Shown here in pieces: positions 1-7,721 of a DNA stretch of 64,000 nucleotides. This DNA is from Streptomyces sp. CB02261 (GTDB lineage Bacteria > Actinomycetota > Actinomycetes > Streptomycetales > Streptomycetaceae). Made by a program: the position numbers and the translations under genes. Under the pieces are notes generated by a model. It did no database searches. It saw only the letters and a program-made list of their open reading frames with translations, and was not told the origin of the DNA. The stretch spans positions 186,001-250,000 of the forward strand of contig NZ_LIVX01000011.1 in assembly GCF_001905665.1 (NCBI RefSeq). The letters are read 5' to 3'. The number at the start of each line of letters is the position of its first letter. Positions within the stretch are counted from its first letter, which is position 1.

Positions 1-221
1 GCGCGGTCGGTGTACGAGAGGACGCGGGGGAAGTCCTCGGCGACGGCGACGGACAGCTGGGCGGAGGTGATGACCGGGGTGGCGGCCGCGGCGGTCCCGG
101 CGAGCGGCCCGGGGCCCGCGTCGCTCTCCGCCAGGGCGGGCCCGGCCAGGGCGAACACGGCGGACGAGGCTGCGACGAGCGCGCAGGCGGCACGGATTCT
201 TCGCGAACGGGAGAGGGGCAT
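1..221 (-). CDS. Secreted protein, N-terminal fragment
   Basis: Only the first 73 codons lie inside the window; the gene runs off the left edge. The ATG is at 221. The product starts with a Sec signal peptide: a basic run (SRSRRIR), a hydrophobic Ala-rich core and a likely cleavage after ALA near residue 31. The mature part reads SAQLSVAVAEDFPRVLSYTD. That resembles, from memory, the N-terminus of large secreted glycoside hydrolases such as GH101 endo-alpha-N-acetylgalactosaminidases, but the fragment is too short to assign. The signal peptide and export are well supported; the enzyme class is a guess. Confidence 0.6.
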   Translation of the reverse strand, partial: MPLSRSRRIRAACALVAASSAVFALAGPALAESDAGPGPLAGTAAAATPVITSAQLSVAVAEDFPRVLSYTDR

Positions 222-349
222 GCGCCTAGTTGGCCCCGCCCCGTCGGCACCGTCAACGAGATCGCGCCGCGCGGGCCCCTCCAGTCCAAGAACCCCCTTC
301 GGTTAGTCCAAGTGACCACCGGAGGGGGCTTCTCGGGCGCGGTGGGCGG

Positions 350-859
350 TCAGCAGCCGCCGCAGTTGTAGAAGGTCACGTCCCAGTGGTTGCCCTCGTC
401 GGCGTAGACGTTGCCGGCGCCGGACTTCCACTGCGGGGCTCCGTCACCGCGGACCCCGATGTAGGTGAAGGTGTTCTTGATGTAGTTGCCGAGGCACGTG
501 TACTTGCTGAAGTCGAGCTTGTAGCCGTTCCAGTGGGAGTACGTACCGCTCGCGTGACCGGTCTCGGTGCCGCCGGTGATGTTGAGGGCGCAGCCGCTGG
601 CGCTCTTGAGGGTCTGGGCGCCCTGGGCGGTGGCGAGGTTGAGCTGCTCGAAGGACGTGCAGGTGGGGTTGGAGCGGGTGGAGCAGCCGCCGGAGGAGGA
701 CCAGGTGATTCCGGAGGACCGGAACATCGAGGTCGCGGTGGCGTGGCTGATCTTGGTGACCGCGTGGGCCTCGCCTGCGGCGGTGAGGGCGCCGAAGCCG
801 GGCGCGAAGAGCGCGCCGAGGACGAGGGCGAGGGCCGTGAGGACGGAGCGGAGCTTCAT
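350..859 (-). CDS. Small secreted protein with M15-like metal motifs
   Basis: A 169-aa protein with a clear signal peptide (MKLRSVLTALALVLGALF, cleavage after AHA near residue 38). The ATG at 859 follows an AGGAGG ribosome binding site, so the longer in-frame upstream extension is rejected. The mature part has several Cys residues and ends in CGGC. It carries SHWNGYKLDF followed later by EGNHWD. These resemble the SxHxxGxAxD and ExxH zinc-ligand motifs of M15/VanX-type D-Ala-D-Ala peptidases. Metal binding and a cell-wall role are inference from these two motifs. It could equally be a non-catalytic relative. It is monocistronic and divergent from the YceI gene. Confidence 0.75.
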   Translation of the reverse strand: MKLRSVLTALALVLGALFAPGFGALTAAGEAHAVTKISHATATSMFRSSGITWSSSGGCSTRSNPTCTSFEQLNLATAQGAQTLKSASGCALNITGGTETGHASGTYSHWNGYKLDFSKYTCLGNYIKNTFTYIGVRGDGAPQWKSGAGNVYADEGNHWDVTFYNCGGC

Positions 860-1004
860 CGGGAGTGCCTCCTGCTGGTGACCGTGACGGGGGGTGGTCC
901 TGGGGGTGCAGGTGGTTCTGGTGCGCGTCTCGCACCGGGATGATGCCGCAGTTCTACGCGCGTCCGCCAGAGGGCGGGGCGTCCCTCGTGCCACCGCGTG
1001 GGTG

Positions 1005-1023
1005 AACATCTCCCGGAGATGTT
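1005..1023. promoter_or_regulatory. Perfect 9+1+9 inverted repeat upstream of YceI gene
   Basis: The sequence AACATCTCC-C-GGAGATGTT is a perfect inverted repeat. It ends one or two bases into the -35 hexamer TTGAAT of the YceI promoter, so a bound dimeric regulator could act there. Confidence 0.5.
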
Positions 1024-1071
1024 GAATGTTGAACGGAATAGGGCTACAGTCATTCTCGTTGAAGCTTCAAC
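1022..1071 (+). promoter_or_regulatory. YceI promoter with palindromic operator
   Basis: TTGAAT (1022-1027) and TACAGT (1045-1050) are separated by exactly 17 bases, a good vegetative promoter for the gene starting at 1108. The perfect 14-base palindrome GTTGAAGCTTCAAC (1058-1071) begins at the expected transcription start. That is where a MarR-type repressor would sit; TTGAA-centred palindromes are typical of that family. No MarR gene is visible nearby. Confidence 0.6.
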
Positions 1072-1107
1072 AACAGCGCTTCGACCCACACCGACAAGGA
1101 GCACGTC

Positions 1108-1719
1108 ATGGGCATCTTCACCCGCAGGAGCAACGAGTCCGCCGTCGCCGTCGCCACCCTCCCGGTCGACCCGGCCCTGGCTGCCCTGACCGGCGACTAC
1201 ACCATCGACCCCGCGCACAGCAGCATCGGCTTCACCGTCCGTCACGCCATGGTCACCAACGTGCGCGGCACGTTCGCCGAGCACGAGGGCGCGCTGCGGC
1301 TCGACGGCGCGAACCCGGCCGCCTCCTCCGCCTCCATCGACGTCAGGATCGCCTCCATCGACACGGGCATCGCCGACCGCGACGGCCACCTCCGCAGCGG
1401 CGACTTCTTCGACGCCGAGCAGTTCCCGCTGATGAGCTTCCGCTCGACGGAGGCCGAGCAGCTGGGCGGCGACAAGTACCGGATCACCGGCGAACTGACC
1501 ATCAAGGACGTCACCAAGCCGCTCTCCATCGACCTGGAGTTCAACGGCAGCGCCACGGACGTCTACGGCAACGAGCGCGTCGGCTTCGAGGGCTCCGCCG
1601 AGATCCTGCGCTCCGCGTGGGGCCTGACCTGGAACGCGGCCCTGGAGACCGGCGGCGTGATGGTCAGCGACAAGGTCAAGCTGAACTTCGACATCTCCGC
1701 GATCAAGAACGCCGCCTGA
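1108..1719 (+). CDS. YceI family lipid-binding protein
   Basis: A 203-aa protein of the YceI family, beta-barrel lipocalin-like proteins that bind isoprenoid or other lipids. The start ATG follows AAGGAG. Family hallmarks are visible: DYTIDPAHSSIGFTVRHAMVTNVRGTF near the N-terminus, then RDGHLRSGDFFD, and GLTWNAALETGGVMVSDKVKL near the C-terminus. The first 30 residues have no signal peptide, so it is probably cytoplasmic, as in many actinomycete YceI proteins. The promoter and operator just upstream suggest tight repression. Exact ligand unknown. Confidence 0.93.
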   Translation: MGIFTRRSNESAVAVATLPVDPALAALTGDYTIDPAHSSIGFTVRHAMVTNVRGTFAEHEGALRLDGANPAASSASIDVRIASIDTGIADRDGHLRSGDFFDAEQFPLMSFRSTEAEQLGGDKYRITGELTIKDVTKPLSIDLEFNGSATDVYGNERVGFEGSAEILRSAWGLTWNAALETGGVMVSDKVKLNFDISAIKNAA

Positions 1720-1854
1720 CACCGGCCTCCTCGCGGGAGCATGGGGCCGCCTGGCTTCCGCCCCTCCTTCCGGGACCCTGGGGCCGCCTGACCCCAGCCC
1801 CCCTTTCGGGACCCGACGCCGTCCGGCCTCGTCCCTCCCCCGGCACACACGAGC

Positions 1855-1891
1855 GCGCCCGCCCTCCGCAGCAGCAGCGGAAGGCGGGCGC
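1855..1891. terminator. Bidirectional hairpin between convergent genes
   Basis: Left arm GCGCCCGCCCTCCGC (1855-1869) pairs with 1877-1891 over 15 positions with one mismatch and a 7-base loop. It lies between the convergent YceI and serine hydrolase genes. No U-tract is present, as is usual for Streptomyces terminators. Confidence 0.6.
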
Positions 1892-1893
1892 TC

Positions 1894-1945
1894 GGCGTTC
1901 ACGCGGGCGGCGCGGCCGCCGGCGTTCACGCGGGCGGCGCGGCCG
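1894..1945. repeat. Tandem 25-bp direct repeat
   Basis: A 25-base unit starting GGCGTTCACGCGGGCGGCGC occurs at 1894-1918 and again at 1921-1945, so the period is 27 bases. It lies in the intergenic space just before the end of the serine hydrolase gene. Confidence 0.8.
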
Positions 1946-1994
1946 GGGACGGCTGGTCGGCCCCGACCCGGCCCCGACCCGGCCCGGCGCGGTC

Positions 1995-3146
1995 TCAGCG
2001 CCCGTTCGCGGCCGCCTCGACGACCACCGGGATCAGCCGGGCGTTCTCGGCGGCGCCGGGGCCGCCGGCGAAGGCGAAGCGACGGCGGGCGTAGCTGTAG
2101 GCGAGCCCGGTCGCCGGGTCGGCGAAGGACTGCGTGCCGGGGGCCCCGCTGTGCCCGACGGCGGCCGCGCTCAGGGCCGGGTAGCGGGTGGCGAGCGGGA
2201 CGAAGCCGAGCCCGAAGGCGTTCTCCTCGCCCGTCACCAGGTCCACGCCCCGGGAGTGGATCCGGGCCACCTCGGCCAGGGTGTCCGGCTTCAGGAGCGG
2301 GGCGCGCCCGTCGAGCTCGCCGGCGACCGCCGCGTACATCCGCGAGAGGCCGCGCGCGGAGCCGACGCCACCGGCCGAGACCGGCGCCTGGGCCCGGACC
2401 GCCCGCGAGTTGGCGTACGCGACGATGTCGAACGGCGGGTCCGCGTGGAAGTTGAACGCGACGCCCATGAGGCTGTCCGGCGCGATCGGGTTCTCGGCGA
2501 GGAGCGCCTGCTCGGCGGGCGTGGGCAGCATCGGCAGGGCCGTACGGAAGCGGGGCTCCAGCTCTTCCGGCAGGCCCAGGTAGTAGTCGAGCGCGTACGG
2601 GGCGCGGACCCGCTCCTCGAACAGGTCCCGGATCGTCCGGCCGGTGGCCCGCAGGACCACCTCACCGACCAGGGCGCCGATGACCAGGGCGTGGTAGCCG
2701 TGGCCGGTGCCCGGCTCCCAGTAGGGGCGCTGCCCCGCGAGCCGGGCGGCGATGGCCCGGTCGTCCGCGAGTTCCTCGGCGCTGAAGCCGCCGTCGACGC
2801 CGATCGCACCGGACCGGTGGGCCAGCAGCTGGCGCAGGGTCACCTCGCCCTTGCCCTCGGCGGCGAACTCGGGCCACCAGGAGGCGACGGTGCGGTCCAG
2901 GTCGAGGACGCCGTCCTGGACCAGGAGGGCGGTGACCAGGGCCATGGCGCCCTTGGACGAGGAGTAGAGGCCGAGGAGCGAGTCCCCGTCCACCCCGTCG
3001 CCGCCCCAGAGGTCCACGACGAGCCGGCCGTGGTGGTGGACGGCGAGCTGCGCGCCTCCGTCGCGCGCCTCGTTCGCCACGACGGTGGCGAACTCCTCTC
3101 GTACGGATTCGAATCCTGGCTCCACCGTGCCGTGGACGTCACTCAT
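1995..3146 (-). CDS. Serine hydrolase, beta-lactamase/esterase (EstB-like) family
   Basis: A 383-aa enzyme of the class C beta-lactamase-like esterase family. The nucleophile motif SSSK (S-x-x-K) is in LYSSSKGAMALVTALL near residue 85. A Tyr motif follows in GTGHGYHALVIGALVGEVV near residue 150. GHSGAPGTQSFADPATGLAY near the C-terminus fits the HxG region. No signal peptide is seen, so it probably acts in the cytoplasm on small esters. The ATG at 3146 follows GGGGGAG. It converges with the YceI gene and is divergent from the DnaN paralogue. The substrate cannot be told from sequence. Confidence 0.9.
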   Translation of the reverse strand: MSDVHGTVEPGFESVREEFATVVANEARDGGAQLAVHHHGRLVVDLWGGDGVDGDSLLGLYSSSKGAMALVTALLVQDGVLDLDRTVASWWPEFAAEGKGEVTLRQLLAHRSGAIGVDGGFSAEELADDRAIAARLAGQRPYWEPGTGHGYHALVIGALVGEVVLRATGRTIRDLFEERVRAPYALDYYLGLPEELEPRFRTALPMLPTPAEQALLAENPIAPDSLMGVAFNFHADPPFDIVAYANSRAVRAQAPVSAGGVGSARGLSRMYAAVAGELDGRAPLLKPDTLAEVARIHSRGVDLVTGEENAFGLGFVPLATRYPALSAAAVGHSGAPGTQSFADPATGLAYSYARRRFAFAGGPGAAENARLIPVVVEAAANGR

Positions 3147-3294
3147 GGCGCTACTCCCCCTGCAGGTCTCTGACGCGGTCGGAGACTGGAACGATCAGGC
3201 CGTCACTTCCCTTCCCGCACGGGCGAATTCGCCACGGGGCGCCTGGAATCGCTGGTCGACGGCGTTGTCAGTGGCGGCGGCTAGCGTCGGCGGC

Positions 3295-4398
3295 ATGGAA
3301 TTCCGTATCGACAGCGGCGTGTTGACCGACGCCGTGACCTGGGCCGCGCGCGTCCTTCCGGCCCGCTCCCCCATGCCCGTCCTCGGCGGCCTGCTCCTGG
3401 AGGCCGCGGGCGGGCGCCTGCGGGTCTCCGGTCTCGACCACGAGGCCTCCGCCCGCATCGAGGTCGAGGCCGACACGGACGTCGAGGGGCGGGCGCTGGT
3501 CCTCGGGCGGCGGCTGCTCGACATCTGCAAGGTGCTGCCCCGGGGCCTCACGGAGCTCGCCGTGGAGGGCGCCCGGCTCTCGGTGACCTCCGGCGACGCC
3601 CGCTTCGGCCTCTCCCTGCTGCCGCTCGACGACTACCCGGCCCCGCCCGCGCTGCCCGAGGTCCGCGGCCTGGTGGACGGGGACGCCTTCGCCGCGGCGG
3701 TCGGGCAGGTGGCGGTGGCGGCGGGCCGGGACGACTCGCTGCCGGTCCTCACCGGGATACGGCTCGCCCTGGACGGGACGACCATGACGCTGGCGGCCAC
3801 CGACCGCTACCGCTACGCCGTCCGCACCCTGGAGTGGAAGCCGGAGGCCGCCGCCCCGGGGGAGGACGCGGATGTCGTCGTGCCCGCCCGGCGCCTCACC
3901 GAGATCGCCCGCTCCCTCGCGGACGCCGGTCCCGCGCGGCTCGCCCTCGACGGCGGCTCGATCGGCTTCGAGAGCGGCGGCCTGCGCACCACCACCCGAC
4001 TGCTGGACGGGCGCCTCCCCCGCCACGACAAGCTCTTCGCGCTCGGCGACCCGGCCCTCGCGGTCACCGAACGGGCCCCGCTGGCCGAGGCCGTCAAGCG
4101 GGTCGCGGTCGTCGCCGAGGGCGACAGCCCGGTCCAGCTGACCTTCACCCCCACCGCCCTCCACCTCCAGGCGGGGTACGAGGACGACATCGCCTCCCAG
4201 CACCTGCCGTCCGCCCTCACGGGCACGGACACCCTGACGGTCGCCTTCAACCCGGGGTACCTCCTGGACGCCCTCGCCTCGCTGGACTCCCCCGAGGTCC
4301 ACTTCCATCTCCTGGGCCCCGGGCAGCGCGCCCTCCTCACCGACGGGCCGGGAGCGGCCCACCGCCATCTCCTGATGTCGGTGAAGCCGCTGGTCTAG
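3295..4398 (+). CDS. DNA polymerase III beta subunit (sliding clamp) paralogue
   Basis: A 367-aa protein with the three-domain sliding-clamp layout. It starts MEFRIDSGVLTDAVTWAARV and contains VLTGIRLALDG and ATDRYRYAVRTLEW in the middle, as in DnaN, and ends in HRHLLMSVKPLV, close to the usual DnaN C-terminus (YLLMPVRL). Upstream in-frame sequence is not clamp-like, so the ATG at 3295 is chosen although its ribosome binding site is weak. Nothing here looks like oriC (no dnaA or recF nearby), so this is a second, accessory clamp. Streptomyces genomes are known to carry such a paralogue. Its stop overlaps that of the convergent gene. Confidence 0.88.
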   Translation: MEFRIDSGVLTDAVTWAARVLPARSPMPVLGGLLLEAAGGRLRVSGLDHEASARIEVEADTDVEGRALVLGRRLLDICKVLPRGLTELAVEGARLSVTSGDARFGLSLLPLDDYPAPPALPEVRGLVDGDAFAAAVGQVAVAAGRDDSLPVLTGIRLALDGTTMTLAATDRYRYAVRTLEWKPEAAAPGEDADVVVPARRLTEIARSLADAGPARLALDGGSIGFESGGLRTTTRLLDGRLPRHDKLFALGDPALAVTERAPLAEAVKRVAVVAEGDSPVQLTFTPTALHLQAGYEDDIASQHLPSALTGTDTLTVAFNPGYLLDALASLDSPEVHFHLLGPGQRALLTDGPGAAHRHLLMSVKPLV

Positions 4399-5753
4399 AA
4401 CCCGCCCCCGCCGTCGAAGCCTCCGCCTCCGCCGAAGTCACCCCCGCCGAAGCCGCCCGAGTCGCCGCCCCCGAAGTCGCTCGATCCGAAGTCGCCGGAG
4501 TTGAAGTCGCCGCCCGAGAAGTCACCGCCTCCGAACTCGCCGCCGCCGTACTCGCCGGCGTAGGCCGGGGTGGCGAGCATCGAGCCGAGGAGCGTGCCCA
4601 TCAGGAGGCCGGGGAGGATGCCGCCGCCGAAGTAGCCGCCGGCCCAGGGGCCGTAGGCCGGGCCCGCCTCCCAGTAGGGGCGGCGCACGCCGTCCGCGTC
4701 GACCGTGCGGGCCATCGGGTCGCGGCCGTCGTCGAGGCGGGCCGCGTCGGCGGCGCAGACCGGGACCTGGCGGGCGGCGCCGCCGGCCGGGGTCCAGGTG
4801 CGGTCCTCGGTGGAGGGCCCGTGGCGCGGGTCGAAGAAGCAGGGGACGCGGCGCTCGGGGAGCGGGCGGGACTCGCGGCGGGCGGCGAGGACGGCGAGGG
4901 AGTAGCGGCCGTCCTCCAGCGCCTGGGTGACCGCGCGGACGTCATGGGGGCGCGCGGCGGCGGCCATGAGGGACTTGGCCTTGTCGTACGAGTCGAGGGC
5001 GCGTTCGTAGTCGCCGCGCATGGCGTCGTCGGCGCCGGGCTCGGCGGGGTGGAAGTCGAGACGTTCGAGCTCTTCGCCGAAGGCGGTGATGTCCTCGTCG
5101 ACGACGACCCGCAGGGCGTCGAGGGCCGCGCGCTCCTCGGCCTCCTTGCGCATCCGGTTGCGGCGGACGACCGCGTAGGCGCCCGCGCCTCCGACCGCGG
5201 CGACGGCGCCGAGGGTGACGAGTCCGGCGACGGGGACACCGGAGTCGGTGCCGACGGAGCCCCAGGTCGAGGGGGCGGAACCGCGCAGGGCGGGCAGGGC
5301 CTGGTCGACGAAGTTGTCGAGTTCCGTGGCGGCGTCGACGCCCGGCTGCCGTACGGAGGTGACGAGGTCGTCCACGGTGCCGGGGGACATCACGGAGCGG
5401 TCCGCCTGGGCGTCGAAGCCGCCGCCGAGCCTGATGGCGTAGAGGCCGGTGATTCCCGTCTGGGCCCGCAGGTCCGGGAAGAGGCGCTCGGGCGGGAAGG
5501 CGGCGTTCGCCGGCAGGACCGCGACGAAGAGCGGCTTGTCCGCGTCCTTGATCTTCTGGGCGAGGGCGTCGGCCTGGGCCTTCGACAGCTGGTCGGCGGC
5601 GCCCGGATCGACGTACACCGGGCCCTGTTTCAGGGCGGCGGCCGCGTCGGGGATCCCCGTGGCCCTGGCGCCCGAGGAGGGGGCCAGGGCCAGGAGCAGG
5701 AGCAGAATCAGCCCGGCGAGGGCCGACAGTACGGAGAGCGGCCTGGTCCTCAT
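4395..5753 (-). CDS. TPM-domain-like membrane protein with Gly/Asp/Phe tail
   Basis: A 452-aa protein. Residues 1-32 form a signal peptide. Residues 40-165 look like a TPM/YgcG-type extracytoplasmic domain (PVYVDPGAADQLSKAQADAL, then KPLFVAVLPANAAFP). A transmembrane helix (VPVAGLVTLGAVAAVGGAGAY) is near residue 180, followed by a charged helical region. The last 55 residues are a low-complexity tail of (G/S)GDF and GGF units. Function unknown; the layout fits a membrane-anchored envelope protein. The start at 5753 has a weak ribosome binding site. Its stop codon shares the CTAG at 4395-4398 with the convergent clamp gene. Confidence 0.8.
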   Translation of the reverse strand: MRTRPLSVLSALAGLILLLLLALAPSSGARATGIPDAAAALKQGPVYVDPGAADQLSKAQADALAQKIKDADKPLFVAVLPANAAFPPERLFPDLRAQTGITGLYAIRLGGGFDAQADRSVMSPGTVDDLVTSVRQPGVDAATELDNFVDQALPALRGSAPSTWGSVGTDSGVPVAGLVTLGAVAAVGGAGAYAVVRRNRMRKEAEERAALDALRVVVDEDITAFGEELERLDFHPAEPGADDAMRGDYERALDSYDKAKSLMAAAARPHDVRAVTQALEDGRYSLAVLAARRESRPLPERRVPCFFDPRHGPSTEDRTWTPAGGAARQVPVCAADAARLDDGRDPMARTVDADGVRRPYWEAGPAYGPWAGGYFGGGILPGLLMGTLLGSMLATPAYAGEYGGGEFGGGDFSGGDFNSGDFGSSDFGGGDSGGFGGGDFGGGGGFDGGGGF

Positions 5754-5839
5754 GGTTCGACGCTACCCGAACGACGCCGAACAGGACATAGCCGGACCGT
5801 TCGGGACCATCCGGGCTTGGCGACCGGTCCGGGGAACCC

Positions 5840-7456
5840 CTACTCGGACGGGTCGACGCCCGCCCGGAGCACCCCGTACGTGAAGGCGTCCTCCAGGGCC
5901 TGCCAGGAGGCGGCGATCACGTTCTCGCCGACGCCGACCGTCGACCACTCGCCGTTGCCGTCGCTGGTGGTGATCAGGACGCGGGTCGTGGACTCGGTGC
6001 CGTGACGGCCCTCCAGGATGCGGACCTTGTAGTCGACCAGCTCGAACTTGGCGAGCTGCGGGTAGATCCGCTCCAGGGCGAGCCGCATGGCGCGGTCCAG
6101 CGCGTTGACGGGGCCGTTGCCCTCGGCGGTGGCGACGATCCGCTCGCCCTTGGCCCAGAGCTTGACGGTGGCCTCGTTGGCGTGGGTGCCGTCGGGGCGG
6201 TCCTCGACGATCGCGCGCCAGGACTCCGTACGGAAGTAGCGGCGGGCGCGGCCCTCGACCTCCTCGCGCAGGAGCAGCTCGAAGGAGGCGTCGGCCGCCT
6301 CGTACGTGTAGCCCTGGAGCTCGCGCTCCTTGACCCGCTCGACGACCCGCGCGACGAGCTCGCGGTCGCCGCCGAGGTCGACGCCGAGTTCCTTCCCCTT
6401 GAGCTCGATGGAGGCGCGGCCGGCCATGTCGGAGACGAGCATCCGCATGGTGTTGCCGACCAGCTCGGGGTCGATGTGCTGGTAGAGGTCGGGGTCGACC
6501 TTGATCGCGGAGGCGTGGAGCCCGGCCTTGTGGGCGAAGGCGGAGACACCGACGTACGGCTGGTGGGTGGAGGGGGTGAGGTTGACGACCTCGGCGATGG
6601 CGTGCGAGATGCGGGTCATCTCGGCCAGGGCGCCGTCGGGCAGCACCTTCTTGCCGTACTTGAGCTCCAGGGCCGCGACGACGGGGAAGAGGTTGGCGTT
6701 GCCGACCCGCTCGCCGTAGCCGTTGGCTGTGCACTGGACGTGGGTGGCGCCGGCGTCGACGGCGGCGAGGGTGTTGGCGACGGCGCAGCCGGTGTCGTCC
6801 TGGGCGTGGATGCCGAGGCGGGCGCCGGTGTCGGCGAGGACGGTGGCGACGACGGCCTGGATCTGGGCGGGCAGCATGCCGCCGTTGGTGTCGCAGAGGA
6901 TGACGACGTCGGCGCCGGCCTCGTGCGCGGCGCGGACGACGGCCTTGGCGTAGTCGGGGTTGGCCTTGTAGCCGTCGAAGAAGTGCTCGCAGTCGACGAA
7001 GACGCGGCGGCCCTGGGAGCGCAGATGGGCGACGGTGTCGCGGACCATCTCCAGGTTCTCGTCGAGGGTGGTGCGCAGGGCGAGCTCGACGTGCCGGTCG
7101 TGCGACTTGGCGACCAGCGTGATGACCGGGGCGCCGGAGTCCAGGAGGGCCTTGACCTGCGGGTCCTCGGCGGCGTCGCCGCCCGCCCTGCGGGTGGCGC
7201 CGAACGCGACGAGCTGCGCGTTCTTGAACGCGATCTCCTGCGTGGCGCGGGCGAAGAACTCCGTGTCGCGGGGGTTGGCGCCGGGCCAGCCGCCCTCGAT
7301 GAAGCCCACACCGAACTCGTCGAGGTGCCGGGCGATGGTCAGCTTGTCCGCGACGGTGAGGTTGATGCCTTCACGCTGCGCCCCGTCGCGCAGCGTCGTG
7401 TCGAAGACATGGAAGCTGTCGTCGAGGCGCGAGCTCTCGGCGTTCTCCGTGGTCAT
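5840..7456 (-). CDS. cimA: (R)-citramalate synthase
   Basis: A 538-aa enzyme of the isopropylmalate/homocitrate synthase superfamily. It condenses pyruvate with acetyl-CoA to give citramalate, the entry to a threonine-independent isoleucine route. The catalytic motif FDTTLRDGAQREGINLTVADK is near residue 17, the metal-binding HxH-type HAQDDTGCAVANTLAA is in the barrel, and a C-terminal LeuA dimer (allosteric) domain covers the last ~110 residues. The length and the DGAQREG form point to CimA rather than LeuA. The ATG at 7456 follows AGGAG; an upstream in-frame extension lacks a site. The 5' leader carries a terminator and a short Ile-containing reading frame. Confidence 0.92.
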   Translation of the reverse strand: MTTENAESSRLDDSFHVFDTTLRDGAQREGINLTVADKLTIARHLDEFGVGFIEGGWPGANPRDTEFFARATQEIAFKNAQLVAFGATRRAGGDAAEDPQVKALLDSGAPVITLVAKSHDRHVELALRTTLDENLEMVRDTVAHLRSQGRRVFVDCEHFFDGYKANPDYAKAVVRAAHEAGADVVILCDTNGGMLPAQIQAVVATVLADTGARLGIHAQDDTGCAVANTLAAVDAGATHVQCTANGYGERVGNANLFPVVAALELKYGKKVLPDGALAEMTRISHAIAEVVNLTPSTHQPYVGVSAFAHKAGLHASAIKVDPDLYQHIDPELVGNTMRMLVSDMAGRASIELKGKELGVDLGGDRELVARVVERVKERELQGYTYEAADASFELLLREEVEGRARRYFRTESWRAIVEDRPDGTHANEATVKLWAKGERIVATAEGNGPVNALDRAMRLALERIYPQLAKFELVDYKVRILEGRHGTESTTRVLITTSDGNGEWSTVGVGENVIAASWQALEDAFTYGVLRAGVDPSE

Positions 7457-7558
7457 GACTGTGATGGCTCCTGTCGGATGTGGCTCCGGAAGGTCTGGAT
7501 CCACTTGCCCCCATTCTCACGCGTCGTCCGCTTCCGCCATGGGTGGGGCCGGAAAACG

Positions 7559-7584
7559 AAAAAACCCCTCGCGGGTGCGAGAGG
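7559..7584 (-). terminator. Attenuator-type terminator in cimA leader
   Basis: On the minus strand CCTCTCGC (7584-7577) pairs with GCGAGGGG (7572-7565) through one G-U pair and a 4-base loop, followed by six U (7564-7559). It lies about 100 bases before cimA, within its transcript leader. U-tracts are rare in this genome; the ilvB leader has the same arrangement. Confidence 0.8.
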
Positions 7585-7638
7585 TCTGCGCGCGGGTCTG
7601 GGGCACGGTGTCCACTGCCGCGGGGGTTGTGCCGCGGT

Positions 7639-7680
7639 TCAGTGGCCACTGCGGACCGGCGCGCTGCTGCCGATAATCAT
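7639..7680 (-). CDS. Putative cimA leader peptide (Ile-Ile)
   Basis: A 13-codon frame, MIIGSSAPVRSGH, with adjacent Ile codons ATT ATC at positions 2-3. It ends 55 bases before the terminator stem. The end of the frame holds the palindrome CAGTGGCCACTG (7640-7651). Its right half could instead pair with CAGTGG at 7612-7617 downstream, giving two exclusive folds. No good ribosome binding site is seen, so it may be leaderless. A GTG five codons upstream is an alternative start. This is inferred from layout only. Confidence 0.45.
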   Translation of the reverse strand: MIIGSSAPVRSGH

Positions 7681-7721
7681 CGTGGTAGCAAGCACGCCGG
7701 AAGTCTGACACAGCCGCGCGA

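Noticed and set aside
1026..3173. A very long open frame crossing the YceI and serine hydrolase genes
   Set aside because: It is a shadow frame caused by high GC. The translated product is Arg/Pro/Gly-rich without any family pattern, while real genes occupy other frames.
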